The notes: a model not told the origin generated them from the letters alone. A stretch of DNA of 64,000 nt from Cavia porcellus (GCF_034190915.1 NW_026947509.1:30140767-30204766), one strand, 5' to 3'; positions 22,849-35,901 are shown, numbered from the stretch's first letter. Translations and numbers: made by a program.

Positions 22849-23394
22849 TGTCTCTCTCATGTAAAACCCTAAAAGTGTAAATAAGAACCAAAATATGTAA
22901 TAGGTATTATAAAATAGGAAGTAATCATTCAAAGGGAAAGGGAAATTCAGCCAGGGTGGGGGGGGGGTTGAAGGGAAAAGAAAAAAAGACAATAAAAAGA
23001 TAAAATGGAAACAAAGTTTTGTAAATGAGGGAAAGCAGATGAAGAGAGGAAAGTGGAGAGGGAAAAAGAGAAGAACTAAATCATCCCACGTACAGGTACA
23101 AATTCCCTGTGATGAGTGTGATCATTATGTGTCCCTAAACTGTACCCAAAAAATTAGTTAAAATAATATTTAATGAAAAAAAGGTGTCAAGAATGATGGG
23201 ATAAGTGTATTTGAAGGGGAGTATTTTGGGGAGAATTATAAACAATGGCTATTTTTTACTGTAACTTTTGATGATTTACCTTTATTTGAAGATTTTAATA
23301 ACATTTTGAGGACCTCAGCAAAACTTAAACTTCCGTGCTTAAATCCGAGGTTGGGTGCAGGTTCAGCTGTAACCCAGCTGTGAGCGGACCAGCT

Positions 23395-23757
23395 CTTCTG
23401 AGCACCGTGTTCCTGCTGTCTGAGGACACTTGCTGTGGCTGGACAACTGTTCCCTGAGGGCCCTGAAGGCAATGTGTCAAAGGCCTGGCCCCAGCCTGCT
23501 GTGCTCTGGAGAGGTGGGGGCGGGAAGTTAGGTCATGGTGCTGTGCTCTTGAAGGGGACACTGGAATCCCCACTTCTTGTCTTCTTTCTTCGTGGATGCG
23601 ATGCAGTGAGCAGCTTTCTCCTCCACACACTCCCACCTTGTGCTGCCTTGCTACTGACGATACCTCCAGAACGTCGAGCCCAGGAGAACCTTTCCTCTTT
23701 CTAAGCTGACTGTCTTGGGTATTTTGTCACAGCACTGGAAAGCCATCTAACATAGTA
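23395..23757 (+). mobile_element. Diverged MaLR/MLT-like LTR
   Basis: The 3' half follows the family order: ATGCGATGCAGTGAGCAGC, CCTCCAGAACGTCGAGCCCA, CCTTTCCTCTTTCTAAGCTG, GGGTATTTTGTCACAGCACT and a final GGAAAGCCATCTAACATA. The 5' boundary is uncertain, and divergence is higher than in the 12 kb and 25 kb copies. Confidence 0.65.
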
Positions 23758-23929
23758 TATGTGATCAGTAATTGATACCATTCCTATTTCTGATCGAAAT
23801 ACTGCCCACAGAAGGAGATAATGTCATTTCATGGGGCCATTATGGAAACAAAAACACATGAAAGGTGGGAGAAAACCAGGCATAGCGAGGCCAGGGGAGG
23901 AGAACAGAGGGCATAGAAGCAAGCCCAGG

Positions 23930-25495
23930 CAACTACAGCCATCTGACTCTGAACTGAGAAGGGGAAGATGCACACTGGTGAAAAGACAACCTCTTGGACA
24001 GGGTGCTGGGAAAACTGGACATCTGCAAGCAGAATATTGAAACTAAATCTCTGTTGCTTAATCTGTATGAAAATCAATTCAAAACAGATCAAAGGCCTGA
24101 ATATAAATACTGGAAACTTTGAAACTGCTTCAAAAAACATAGGGGAAGACACAAAGGCTTCCAGAATACGGCTTCAATAGCATAGGAACTGATAGCAAAA
24201 TTCAACAGTGAGACTACATCAAACTCAAAGGTTCCTGCAAGGAAAGCAACCAGCATAGTGAAGACGCCACCTGCAGAATGGGACAGAGTACTATTTTCCA
24301 GCTGCCCTTCCTATAGAGGATTAATATCTAGAATGTATGAAAATCTCAAAAAAAACTAAGTAGCAAAAACATAAATAGCCCAACCAATAAATAGGTCAAT
24401 GAGCTTAACAGACACTTTTCAAAAGAACTACAGATGCCTAATACGTGTATAAAAAGTGTTCAACACCTTTAGTCATCAGGGAAATTCAAATCAAACTATG
24501 TTGGGATTCTATCTCACCTCATCAGGATGGATTTTAATCAAGAATACAAAACTTTTGTGGCATGTAAACTAATACAGACACTATGAGAATTAGAATGGAG
24601 ATTCATCAGAAAAACTAAACATAGAGCTCTAACCATCCTTGGTGTATGCCCAAAAGAGTTAGTGTGTCAGCATGTGGTAGTGATACCTGCATACCCATGT
24701 GTACTGTGACACAATTTATAAAATCCAAACTCTGAAAACAGCCTAGGTGTCCACCAACAGGTAAATGGAGGGAGAAAATGGGTAGATATGTAAGTTCAGC
24801 CATAAAGAAGAATGATATCATATCATCATCGGGAAAATGGATGGAGCTGGAGACCATCATGCTACGTGAAATAAGCGAGAGTCCGAAAGACAAGGATCCC
24901 CTGTGTTCTCTCACATGTGGAATCTACATGCACAGATCACACACACGCAAGGGAAAAGGAGAGAGGTGACAAGAAAGCAGAAGGGAAACTGTAAGAGAAG
25001 AAAGAGAGAGGGGAATTGGGAGAAGAGGGGGAATGTCTTAGTTACTTTTTACTCGTTGCTGAGACAAAATATCTGAAGCCCAAAGCTGGGAAAGGAAAAG
25101 TTTACTTCTTACAGTTTTTGGAGGTTTCAGTCCACACTTAGTTGGCTCCAAGGCAGGCGGTCATGGCTGGGCTGCAGTTCAAGGCGACTACAAACAACAA
25201 GCAGGAACAGGCAAAGAGCAAGACACACCTTCTTCCTGCCATTACATCACAACCTCGCTCCACCCCTTTGTGGGTGGAGCACTGGCACCAACAATCCAAG
25301 CACTAGACAATGAACGAATCACAAATGCACAATTCAAACTCGTGAGGCCTGGGGGACACAGACATAAACCATGACAGGGAAGGAAGGGGTAACTGAGGAG
25401 TATAAATAACCAAAGCATGTGATATGCACGTGTGAATATTCCAGAGTGAAGCCCACTTTTTCCTGTGTAAATCATGTGCATTAATAAACACGAAG
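23930..25495 (+). pseudogene. LINE-1 ORF2 end and 3' UTR
   Basis: Broken frames give the LINE-1 ORF2 tail (GCWENWTSASRILKL at 23998, INSKQIKGLNINTGNFE at about 24075). They are followed by 3' blocks TTAATATCTAGAATGTATGA, ATCAGGGAAATTCAAATC and GTGTCCACCAACAGGTAAAT. A purine-rich 3' UTR follows, is cut by a MaLR LTR at 25034-25376, and resumes to about 25490 near an AATAAA at 25481. Frameshifts and stops leave no product. Confidence 0.8.
25034..25376 (-). mobile_element. MaLR solo LTR with 5-bp duplication
   Basis: On the plus strand it begins TGTCTTAGTTACTTTTTACT and ends ATAAACCATGACA. GGGAA precedes it at 25029-25033 and follows at 25377-25381, a perfect 5-bp target duplication as expected for ERVL/MaLR integrase. 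LINE-1 3' UTR text lies on both sides. The length is 343 bp. Confidence 0.9.
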
Positions 25496-27024
25496 GTGCC
25501 TGCCTCTGTGGCCAGCCTCTTCTAGGGTTTAGAAAGCAGCTATCATCTTAATCCAAAAATGTCTCGAGGTTAAATTATGATTAGCGTTACTTGAGCTAGA
25601 TTGTTGCTTTGTCTGATTTTGTAATTTTCAAAACAAAACCATAAGTGGGGCTCTCAAAATAAGTCAAGCTAGTCTGTTTCAATGTGAGGAAAATTTATTT
25701 GTCCAAATGACTCCCAGAGAGAGGTGGCACTGGGCTTTTGTCATTATTGGCTAAGGTTTTGCTCAAACTGCACCACATGTTAGTTACATTGATGATGAGA
25801 AACTTTCATTAGCCAAGTGATAGGACCTTGTTCAAACACTAGGAAATTGCTACACAAAAGCTAGCCATCTTCAAGTGTGGTTTTAATCTTGGATTGATAA
25901 TATAGCATTCTTGTTAGCTAACGAGTTTTTGTGAAGAAAATGACAAGCAAGGACTGCCAGTGATCATTTGCAATGCAATGTTAAATCCAACTTGCCCCAC
26001 ACCCTCTCGGTTCCCTGGGGGCTCCAAAAGCTGAGAGTGATGAAGGGCCTTGAAACCCTGTACAGTGGAGCCCCATGTGTGGCGAGTGAGGCAGGAAGCC
26101 CAAAGCCACTTCTTCAGTATATCCTACAATCTATTTTCAGTCCACACAGTATGAAGCTAGGAATCTGTTTAACTAGTTGAAAACAGCACTAGATATTTTA
26201 AAGAAGGGTACTTTTGGAGACAGTGGCCGATGCACCTAGATGTGACTTTGCACCCTCTGCTCAAAGGAGGGTGGGTGTTATAACTCCACTCTCTTTCAGC
26301 TGGACTTAGTGAGGAATATTCCAGTCTGGCTCCTGGAGTTCCAGGGATGCTGACACTGGTGGAACATGACCTATGCCTGGAGAACCATAGACCAGGGGCA
26401 TGACCACCTCGGCCTGCCCACTGGCAGAGCTGAGGGTCAGTGTTGACTCCCTGGGGGGCACACTTTGGGGTTGGGTGGCCAGGGAACATCTGTATTTCTT
26501 CTGAAACCCAAGGCACAGGGCCTTGTTATCATTTGCTCTGCCTGCCTCAACCCTAGAGGGGCCCCGTGGCTGTGGGAAGTGGAGCAGAACAGCAAAGAAG
26601 AAAAAATAAAAGGAAATGAATCCAAACCCATCATATGAGGGTCCAAGCCACAGATTGTCTGGCAAAAGGGTGATGCTTTAAATTACATGAGGGCTTGACA
26701 TTTTGACAATACTCTGTTCCAAATTTTTTTAAAACTTAAAGGGAATCTATCCCTTTATTACCTGGAATGATTTTGGAAAGCAATGGAGTTTTGTCCAAGA
26801 TTTAGTACACAGGCTTGGGAGGGGGGTGGTCTTACAATTGGGAAGACACTTGGATTTAGTTTTCATTGCAACAGAACCAACTATCTCCACAAAGTGGTTT
26901 ACTAAGATCAAGGAAAGGAAGAAAAACTTTGTGAACAATGACCCTTTTCTTTTGCTTTATTTTTGGTTGGGTTGTAATTCTGGGAGTGGATTCCACTTGC
27001 AGACTTCCATCATGTACCAACAGA
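25496..27024. other. Unrecognised DNA without a gene
   Basis: No repeat or exon is recognised. Open frames of up to 119 codons at 26169-26665 overlap one another on the minus strand in different frames and show no motif. Confidence 0.5.
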
Positions 27025-27366
27025 TGTCTTGTTCATTTTCTTTATTGCTGAGACTTGATATCCTACAGCCATGATTTAAAGGAGGAGGGCAGTTGACTTG
27101 GGTTCATTGTGTTTAGAGACTTCAGCCCATAGTTGGCTGGTTCGGAGGCAGAAACAGGATGGTGGAAGGGGTATGGGTAGAGAAAAGCTGCTCATGTCAT
27201 GGTGGTCTGGAGGCAGAGAGCAAAGATGGGAGCCAGAGGGAGACATACCCTTCCAGACCAGGTCCCTAATGAGCCACCTCCAGCCAAGTCCCACCTCCTA
27301 ATGGCAGTCAGGTATCGCACCTCCACAATCCCATCAGGAGGTTTGGGGACATTTCAGATACAAACA
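27025..27366 (-). mobile_element. MaLR LTR, antisense
   Basis: The plus strand begins TGTCTTGTTCATTTTCTTTA with TTGCTGAGACTTGATATC, and continues GACTTCAGCCCATAGTTGGC and CCCACCTCCTAATGGCAGTC, ending near ATACAAACA. The order matches the other antisense MaLR copies. No clean target duplication is visible. Confidence 0.8.
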
Positions 27367-28416
27367 ATAATATTCTGCACCTGGTTCTCAAAAGACCTGT
27401 GTGTGTCACTTCATGCAAATGAATTTGGTCCCTCTCTAAGAGTTGCCAAAGTTGTAACAGTTCTAGCATTGCTGAAAGCACTAAGTTTGAAGCCTCTGCT
27501 GAGGGTCAAGGCAAACTCTTAGCTGTGAGCACTTGTAAAAAAAAAAAAAGTAAATACTACAGGGTAAACATTCCCATTTAAAAGGGAGAAAAGGGAGATG
27601 GAAATAAAGCAGACCAAAGCCAGACCAAAACAATCAAGATAAACATTAAATCCTGTAGCTCCATGTTTAGTACGTGGGGCCAGCTGTGCTGGAATGTGAC
27701 CCCTAAAGACTTGAGCATCTCTGTTCCTATGGCATTGTCTATTACAGTCTTCATGGTTTCTCTCTTGGCTTTTCTCATTCCCTGTAAGTTTTCTCAGGAC
27801 ATTTTTTGGCTTCTTTGTAATGTTAATCTTTTGGTTCATGAATCTCTGCTTTTCTCCAACTTTGTAGATGCTTTCTTTCTTAAAAGAAAAAGAAGAAAAG
27901 AAGAAGAAGAAGAAGAAAAAGAAGAAGAAGAAGAAGAAAGAAAACCTTTCAAATGGGCTTTCTGCTCCTGATATGCATTATAAACCTTGCTGAAAGTACT
28001 CATGCTACAGTCTGAACATTGGACTGCCTTGAAATTTTCTCCACCAGAGAAATTAGTATGCTTCCCTTAATCTTCATCTTACACAAGTCTCAGGAGGTAA
28101 AATGATGACAAATTTTCTGTTACAGTGTAAGATACATGGACTCAAGGTCAGCTGTCAATAGAGCCTTTGTTCCCAGTGGAAACCCCCTCAACCCAGTCTT
28201 TACTGTCTACATTTTAATCTGTATTCTGGTCATCTGAATCCTGACCAGCATCCCCCACATCAAGCCTGGGTTACAGGGTGGGTCTCTCTAGTGCTTCTGT
28301 AACCAGAATTTCTAAAACTTTCCAAAATCCTCCCACAAGCCAGTTCAAAGGGTTCTGAACCACATAGCCAGCCACAATCATAGCCACGGCCCCAGTGCTG
28401 GTATCAAAATCTCCCA
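27367..28416. other. Unrecognised DNA around a GAA repeat
   Basis: Apart from the purine repeat at 27882-27944 and an A run at 27538-27549, nothing is recognisable. Open frames across the GAA tract encode only lysine and glutamate runs. Confidence 0.5.
27882..27944. repeat. AAG/GAA trinucleotide repeat
   Basis: Interrupted GAA/AAG units make a pure purine strand of about 60 bases. Such tracts can adopt triplex structures, but no effect can be inferred here. Confidence 0.95.
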
Positions 28417-28750
28417 GTCACTGTCCTTGTTGCTGAGATATAATAGCCACACCTGCAACTTGGAGGAGAGTTTATTTTGGCATATGGTGTTGGCCTCAGG
28501 GCATAAACAGGATGGTGCAAGGGTCTAAGTGGAGGAGAGGGGCTCACATCATGGTTACCAGGAAGCAGAGAGTAAAGGGGTCTCTGGGAAGGTAGCTACA
28601 CCCTCCCAGCTACCCCTAGGTCACTCCTCAGTGCCCACCCCCAGGAAGCCCCACCTCCTACCATCAGGTCAGCAATGACACCCTCCTCACAAAATCACCT
28701 TCCAAATGCATGAAACTTTTAGGGGGCATTTCAAATCCAAACCCTAAAAT
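28417..28750 (-). mobile_element. MaLR LTR, antisense
   Basis: CCTTGTTGCTGAGATATAAT, GGAGAGTTTATTTTGGCATA, GCTCACATCATGGTTACCAG, AAGCCCCACCTCCTACCATC and GGCATTTCAAATCCAAACCC follow the order of the antisense copy at 27025. The 5' end lacks the clean TG start, so it is decayed. Confidence 0.75.
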
Positions 28751-29814
28751 TAGATTATTTCAGAGTGAAAATATTTCTTAAATTAATTAATGAATGCATT
28801 TAGGTGAGTAGCTCTTAGATTATTTTTGTGCCATTCTGAAAAGGAAAAGATGCTTTGACTGTGATGTCAGTAAGAGGTCCAGCATGAGACAAGGAATAGA
28901 GAAAAATGAGCTCGCAGGGAGTATGAGGAAAACTGGCTGGCAGGACTAGAGGGGACCCAGGAAGTGTGGACGAAGCCCTGAGTTAAATGCACTTGAATAA
29001 GTGTGAGCCATTATGGAAAATGGTGCCAAAAGGCAGGCAACCGTGAGGGTTAGCAGAGTCCACTGACTCCAGCAGTTGGCAGTGGTGGGCGTTTCATGTC
29101 TGCCATTGGTGGAGAGGTACTGTGAATATGGTTGCTAGGATACTGAGGAGGAAGAAGGGAGACTTCTGGAGGCAAGATGGACCAGGATGACGTGCTTTTC
29201 TCCCTGTGAATGCACGCAAGTATTATTTTGGGTCAAGAGGGAGAAATGTTCATAGTGTATGTGTATCCATGCTTAAATGCCAGGAGAGGAAACATCAAGT
29301 GCCCCAGAGTACAGAGAAACAAAGCTAAGATGGTGTTTTATGACTTTCAATGGCAGCAGAGTTTGGACAAAGAGGCTGGGAAGCCTAGCCTGAGTTTTCA
29401 TGTCCACTGAAGTCAAAGGATAGGACCTCGGGCACCTGTTTGTTAGAAAAACAAAACAGACACACTTTCATGGAGTGGAAATCCAGGAATAGCAGTTATT
29501 TCAGGAAGAAGAAGAGTAAAAACATACAACATGGCAGTGAAGCCTTTTTATTATTAGAGAAAAACTGACCCTCTGAGAAATAACCTCAGTCCGCACCTGG
29601 GAATGCACAGTAGAGTGGGTGCGGGTTCAGTGAACCCACTGAGACCTGAAGCATGTGACACCCCTGCCAGAGCCCGCTCCGGCTGAGGGCTGGGTCTTCT
29701 GAGAGAGAAATGCTCGCCAAGTGGTGATGGACTTCCAGGAGACAGTGAGGACCCTGTGAGGGTGTGCCATGAATGACAGCATTTCAGATGTGATGAAAAG
29801 TACATTAGTGTTCA
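28751..29814. other. Unrecognised DNA without a gene
   Basis: No repeat or gene is recognised; the open frames are short and carry no motif. Confidence 0.5.
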
Positions 29815-30240
29815 AATAAAAATAAGACATAAGTAACGTCAAAGACACATTATCATTAAACTCCTCAAAATACTCCCTCTTGCTTCAAGCGCATTGTTGT
29901 TACCACTTTCTAAAGCAGTTCTAGAAATCCTGTGGTGAGTGTCCTTCCATGTACTGCTGTGACTACCTTGACGTCCTGAATCCAAGCAAAACATTCATCT
30001 TCGAGCTCATTTTGAGCTTGGGGAAGCCACAGTAGCATGGTATCAGACCCAGGGACCGAGTGGATGGGGACAAAGTGGTGTTTAATGACCACGGCTTCCC
30101 ATTGGGTGGTGCACAGCAGCAGATTTACTGAACTCTTATAAGACACTCACTAAAGAGGACTTTCAGAATGTGGCAAAAACAACTGGATGTGACCAAAGTG
30201 AGGGACAGTATTTTGTGGGAGACCAGTGGCAGCACGTTTT
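29815..30240 (-). mobile_element. Mariner-derived palindromic element, copy D
   Basis: The left arm is antisense transposase: CCACTTTCTA (29903-29912), then the region at 30000-30070 whose complement corresponds to the PHSPDLAP-to-LFPK part of mariner in decayed form. The right, short arm is sense: TLTKEDFQN at about 30144-30170, followed by a QSEGQYF-like end near 30200, matching the family's last residues. CAGAATGTGG lies at 30164-30173. Orientation matches copy A. Terminal inverted repeats are not clear. Confidence 0.8.
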
Positions 30241-30549
30241 TAATGTAATTATTTTTAATTGAAATTATTTTAATTGAAATTTAATAAATTAATTTATCAC
30301 AGTTAGTAATTATGCCAAGAAATAAAAATAATAGGACAAATTGTTAGTCATGGCCAAAATATAACACACTAAAAGTGATTACAGAGATAAAATAAGATAC
30401 AAAAATCAGGACGGAAAGGCTAAGAGTATAGGAGAAGGACCAAATAAACTTGCTGATGTTGAAAAATATAATCATTTAAAGGGATAACATGGTGGAAAGA
30501 GTAAGCAGTGGACGAGACAAGACTGAGGAAAAAGTCGGCAAATGAAAAG
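30241..30549. other. AT-rich unrecognised DNA
   Basis: A TTTAATTGAAATT-type AT-rich patch at 30240-30300 is followed by unrecognised DNA leading into LINE-1 sequence. It may hold the end of mariner copy D. Confidence 0.4.
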
Positions 30550-32039
30550 ATTTGAGGATTCAGAATATAGTACAAAGGCATGAAGGGATGGCACATACAG
30601 TGCATAAGAATTCAAGAAAAATAAAGTCTGGAATGAGAACAATCATACACATGTGGAGAAAGAATGAAAAGCAGAAAAATAGAGGTGGAAAAGGAAAACA
30701 AATCCCACTCAACACAGTAACAGTCAAGAAAGGGGTAAGAAAAGAAAGCTATGAAAATCCGAAACATGGATGTAGAATAAAATGTGATCAGTACAAAAAT
30801 AGAACAAATTCACTTTTAAAAGATTCTCATGCCTGATCTTAATAGTAAAATGCAGCATGAAAAAGCCATTCTCACAGGCCAACTGCATTCTCACAGTTTA
30901 AAGGGAGTCCTATCTACCACCAAGAGAACAGAACAGCACAGTCTTCCACACTGCATGGGAGACCAGGCAGAGGGCAGAGTTCCCAGGTCATTTGATAAGT
31001 CAGCCCCTGAAATCACACAGGGTGGTACTACAACTGTGATCGCGTGTACAAACATAAATCCAAGAATCCTAAATGAGGTATTGACATACTGAACTCAGCA
31101 ATGTGTTTAAAAGATTTTTTAAAAGTAGAAAACATTACTACAAGGACAGCTAAACATAAATTATTTAATGTAATTTCTACTTTATCAGCTCAAAAGAGAG
31201 GATTATGATTTTCTTAATATGTAGAGAAAGCATTAATATAATTTATCACCAGGAAAAGAAGAAACTGTTTTTAGGTCAATCAAGGTTATTTACCAAAAGA
31301 CCGCAGCATATTAAGTGGTAGTCATGGAAATATTCTCTTTGTATTCCTTAAATGTCAGAACCAGAAACAAAGAATGCCCCTGCCGTTATAGTTTCTACTT
31401 ATCCTTTTACTGGATGCTCAGACATTGAAAAAAGCAAAATGAAAAGTAAATATGAAATAAAAGGCTGAAAATGATGTCAAAATGTCATTACTGGTGGAGG
31501 ATACGATTGTTGATGCATGAAAGTGAAAGATTTAATGTACTCTTATCCTTAAAGGATGGATTCAGCAAAGTTCCCAGATATCGGATAAGTATACAAAAAG
31601 TAGTGTCACTCCTGCACCCTAGGACGACAAATTACAAAACCTACTGATGTCAAATGCTGAGCTCACTCATGATAACTTGGTCAAACCCTTTAGGAATAGG
31701 TAAAAATGAAACTTGTTTCCAGGGAAAAGTAATATAAAATGTTTCTTAAATAGAGTGAGAAAAAACATGAGAGAGAAAAAAATGTCTGTATTTTAAGATG
31801 GAAAGACTCAAATTCTCCCCTAAACTAATGCATAAATTAAATGTTAGGCCAATACAACTTTAAATAAGGTTTTTAATGGATGTCAAGGTGATTCTAAAAT
31901 TTGTGGGAAAGAGCAGGTTGTCTCAAATGACCCAGGTATTTAAAAAGGAGTTGAAAAGACTCGCCCATCCCCATGTGGAGATCAGTATGAGCTCATGATA
32001 CAGGGAAGCACCAACACTGCGACAGAACAGAATCAAGAG

Positions 32040-32089
<50 letters not shown>

Positions 32090-33130
32090 CATGAGCCATG
32101 ATCACGAGGGTGCCTGAGGATGTGGGGAAGGGACGGAAATTTAGACAATGAAGCAAGAATAATGATGTGAAATGTGAAAAACGTAACTGGAAAGCATTTA
32201 GGAAATACTACATGAAAATATCATTATAAATTAAAAGTGCAGTAAAGGCATTTTTAGGCTAGCGGAACTGGAAGAATTCATTCTCACTAGATTCAGACAA
32301 AAAATAAACGCTGAAATAAGCTGCTCAGGTCGGGAATGAAAACCCATGTGGAGAGTGCAGGCATGCATCGAGGGGTGAAGGAGAGTGGGAGAGTGGGGTC
32401 TGCGGAGAAGTGTGCTGCCCTGTGTGAAGGGACAACGGGAGGACCGGCCTGCAGCTCCAGTGTGTGGCTCTCATCCGTCTGCAGGCACACGGCTGTGTCC
32501 CTGACTATGGGCTCACCAGTGCTGTTTCCAGGGAGCCATCTGTGTTTGGCTTTAATGTCTGATTCTTTCTCCGTCGAGGCTCTTCATCAAACCCTTTTTA
32601 TGGACTCCAGAGGGCTCTCCTGAGGGGAGAGGAAGAGCGAGCCCTCTCTCCACCATTCAGCTGGGTGCAGGGCCCCAGGGTGCTGCTGACCGAGCAGTGC
32701 ACACCTTCTGGGCACTTCAACTCCCTGGATGATAAAGAACATAAACATTATTTTTAAAATCAAAAATTGATTACCAAGGAGTAAAGTGCAAAAGAAAAGA
32801 AAAGAGAAGAAAATATGATGATAACTTTAAAAGGAATATTTCTTAAAGAGAATACAAAAAAAGAGAAAATACAGTAGACATAGAGAGAAAAAGATCGTTT
32901 AGTAATTAGAAGTTGCCAATTTCTGTGCAACAAAGAAATGCCAAAGTTAAGGCGAATTACTGATTAAGACAACCAATATGTAACATGGATCATCTGACAC
33001 AGGGTGAAGATTTGGATTTTATAAAGGAATCTAAAAATAGACAGCTGTGATAGCTGCATGGATTGACTCAAAGACAAACGCTGTGTGAGGAAACTGGGTG
33101 AAAAAGCTGGTGGTCACTCAGGTAGCAGAA
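30550..33130 (+). pseudogene. Decayed LINE-1 ORF2, in pieces
   Basis: AAATCCAAGAATCCTAAATG (31056), AAGATGGAAAGACTCAAATT (31795), GTGATTCTAAAATTTGTGGG (31888) and CGACAGAACAGAATCAAGAG (32019) fall in LINE-1 ORF2 order through the reverse transcriptase and beyond. After a gap at about 32250-32740, further ORF2-like text (AATTTCTGTGCAACAAAGAA, 32919) and a later stretch (AAAGGAATCTAAAAATAGAC, 33023) follow. Frames are short and full of stops. A CA microsatellite lies in it. The upstream limit is uncertain. Confidence 0.65.
32042..32086. repeat. CA microsatellite
   Basis: An uninterrupted CA run of about 22 units lies inside LINE-1 ORF2-derived sequence, directly after AATCAAGAGCT. Confidence 0.98.
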
Positions 33131-34992
33131 CTCACCCAATGGTTGCTGGAGAGAAGCCTCACCAGGTACTGGGGCAAATGCAAGTTAATATTCATTAATT
33201 CCTTGTCTTTTTAAATAGACAAATATTAGATAATAAAAACATGTGACAGCCAAACCGAAGTGTCAGTCAGGTCCCTACCATCATTAGTTCCACAGATCCT
33301 GTGTTCAGCTCCAGAGGCCGCCCTTGTTTCAATGCTGTTAGGGCAGTGCCAGGGTGTCCTAGGGACCCTACCCATAGGTGCCCCTGTCCCTCTCAGATGC
33401 CCTTTGACAGCCAGCCCGTTTTCTCTTCCCCAAAGCTAACCTTTGGTGACAAGGATCATGCGCCACTGGGGGCAGATATTAGCTCATCCCACTTTGTCAC
33501 AAGTGTCCCCATCCACACAGTGACGACTCCGTACCATGGAGCATGGTCATGGGTGGCCGGGGTCCCCAGTGACCCCATGCATGGGAGTGCAGTGTGGGGA
33601 TTTCAGACCCAGATGGCCCACAAGCCAGACATTGGGAAGGGGAGCCTCTGAAGTCACCCAAGGAAGATGAGGCTGTCACAGTGCCTTGGCTGCCCCCTTC
33701 CTCCTGCCTTTCAAGGCTCCCCAAGCCCTGAGCTGTTTGTTTAGAGCTCCTCCTGGGGTACCCCGCCCACTCTTCCCTCCCCAAGGCAACCCCACTGGAG
33801 TGAGAAGACTTCTCAGCCTTTCCATCTAGCTTTTCTTCTTCCCTGCACTTTCCCTGCCAAATCCTGCTGTCCCTCTGGACACACCACCCCATCCTCCAGA
33901 CCCCAGCCTTGGGGCAGACGGTGCTATCCTGCCGAGAAGCCAGAGATACTCCACAGGGAAACAGCGGTCAGCACTGCGGCTCGGCCCCTGGGCAGGACCC
34001 AGGCTCTGCCTTTCCCACTTCCTCCTCCTGACTTCTCATGTGATCCTGGCTGCTTGTCTACCCTTGGTCCGTTCCAAATTTTCGTGCTGAGCTACACAGG
34101 CCAGTTCTCAGTGAGAAGGAATTAGCTATGCAGCGGGCCTTTCCCAGTTCCGGAGAGCCAGGAAGGAGCCACCGAGGGTGTGTGAAGAAGGCAGAAAGGG
34201 GGTGCTGTGGATCAGGACTCCATCGGGGGCTCTAGGGGGCCCGGACCCTCTGCTGCACTTCCCTCATCTAAAGGCCACTCGGCTTAACCCTTTTTCTGGT
34301 TACTTACAGGAGAGTTTGGTCGGAGAAAATGCACAAGGAACTATGGGGATCCCTGTAATTCAAAACCACCCAAGAGAGCATTTAGAGATGTTTGGGGCAT
34401 TTCTCCTTCACTAGGTGTTTCACGGGCCACAGCGCACCGCCCCCCACAGCTGCCATATTATTCCATCTTTCCTGTTCCTTTAACTAGTCTTCAGACACTG
34501 GACTCTGTGCATCGGCAGACGCCCCTGAGTTTTAGGAATCACCGTCTGCTTTTTACTACGACAAAATGCCACAGAGCCAGGCTTGGACACGAGTCTTCCT
34601 CCCACCCTCATGCTGCAAGACGGACTTTATTCTCCCTGTAACACAGAACCCTCTGTAGCCTTCTGACCACATCCCTAGGGAACTCCGACAGGTCCCCTGA
34701 GGAGCACTTGGAGAAGGACGTGCTGGCCCCCCTGGGGGTGCTCCAGGACGGCTGCACACACCAGCTTCCGGTGGTGAGAGTGCAGCTGCCCCCTGCATGG
34801 AGGTCTGAGCTCCCACCCGGGGCCTGGGAATGAAAATCTCTTGTCCTGGCCTTGGAGACTTTCTGAAGCCTTCTAAGGCCTCAGTTGCCTTCTTAAATAG
34901 GTCATTAAAACCCACCAGGGAACAAGGAGGAGGCACTGTTAGCTACAGATGCAGGCAATTAAGAGAACTGAAGTCCTGTTATCTAGCATTTC

Positions 34993-35092
34993 TGGAAGGA
35001 AGGAGGGACGGAAAGAAAGAAGGGAAGGAGGGAGGATAGGAGGATGGGAGGGAAGGAGGGAGGAAGGGAAGAAGAGGAAGAAAGGAAGGAAG
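34993..35092. repeat. GGAA/GGGA purine-rich repeat
   Basis: About 100 bases are purine on this strand, almost without interruption, built of GGAAGG, AAAG and GGGAGG units. It is simple low-complexity DNA. Confidence 0.93.
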
Positions 35093-35901
35093 GCCCTTCA
35101 TCTCATCTCCCCAAGTCCCGGGAAGCCAGGTCTGCTGCAGGGCGCTGCTCCCACCCCATTCACCATTCACTCCTCTTCTTGCCTTAGAGAGAGGAGGTCT
35201 CCCTGGCACCGTTTGCCAAGTTTGCCTCCAGTTCTTATGAACTGGGCGAGTCTCCTGACCACTGCCCACTGATGCCCAGTGAAGCCCTTTGGGTCCCTCA
35301 GAAATGCACTTGGCATTTTCTTTGGAGTAGTCAGAGGCGAACCTGATACCGAGTCACCTGGGCCCTGGCAAGCGCCGGGCAGGCTGGTCCCACCCTGCGC
35401 ACCCTGCACACTGGGGAGCTGTGGCTGGCTGCGCACAGCTTGGTGGCGCCAATTTGTGGGATCCTGCGGGGCCTCGAGAAGCCGAAAGGCTCTTCTGGGG
35501 TGACCGCAGCGCTATATCACTGTGAGGGCTGTTGGTTTCTCCAGTCTTCACTGTTAGACTTTCCTGCATTCTCATTCTAGCTTTAGGAGTCACTTCCTAG
35601 GCACATTCACACACGCAGTGATGTAACAAAGCACTCTTGTGAAAACTGGAGGCCCTGGGCCTCCCCGCCCGCTGGGGTTATAAACGTTAAGGACAGCTCT
35701 GCCGGGCCACGGCAGATCTGTGGAGCTTGCCGGTCCCCATGGCAAGGTTGCCTGCACCGTGGCTGGGTTTCAGCCACAAAGTGAGTTCGAAGCTAAGCAC
35801 GAGGCCAGCTGTGTGTCACATTTCACTGCTCAGGTTTACGATGTGACTAGCAGACGGCAGTCATCTGCTGTAAGGTAATGAAGAGACAGTTACTTTGGGG
35901 G

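Larger units (their letters stand above)
21985..23170 (+). pseudogene. LINE-1 3' end, split by LTR and B1
   Basis: LINE-1 3'-region text (GCTAGAACTAGATAGATAT) breaks at 22012 and resumes at 22404 with CCCAAAAGAGTTAAAAAACA, ATGCCCATTGGCCAGCCAT and AGACCATTCTCTTGAGTGAA. It breaks again for a B1 and continues as a purine-rich 3' UTR to about 23170. It holds no complete frame. The two insertions it hosts are younger than it. Confidence 0.75.
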
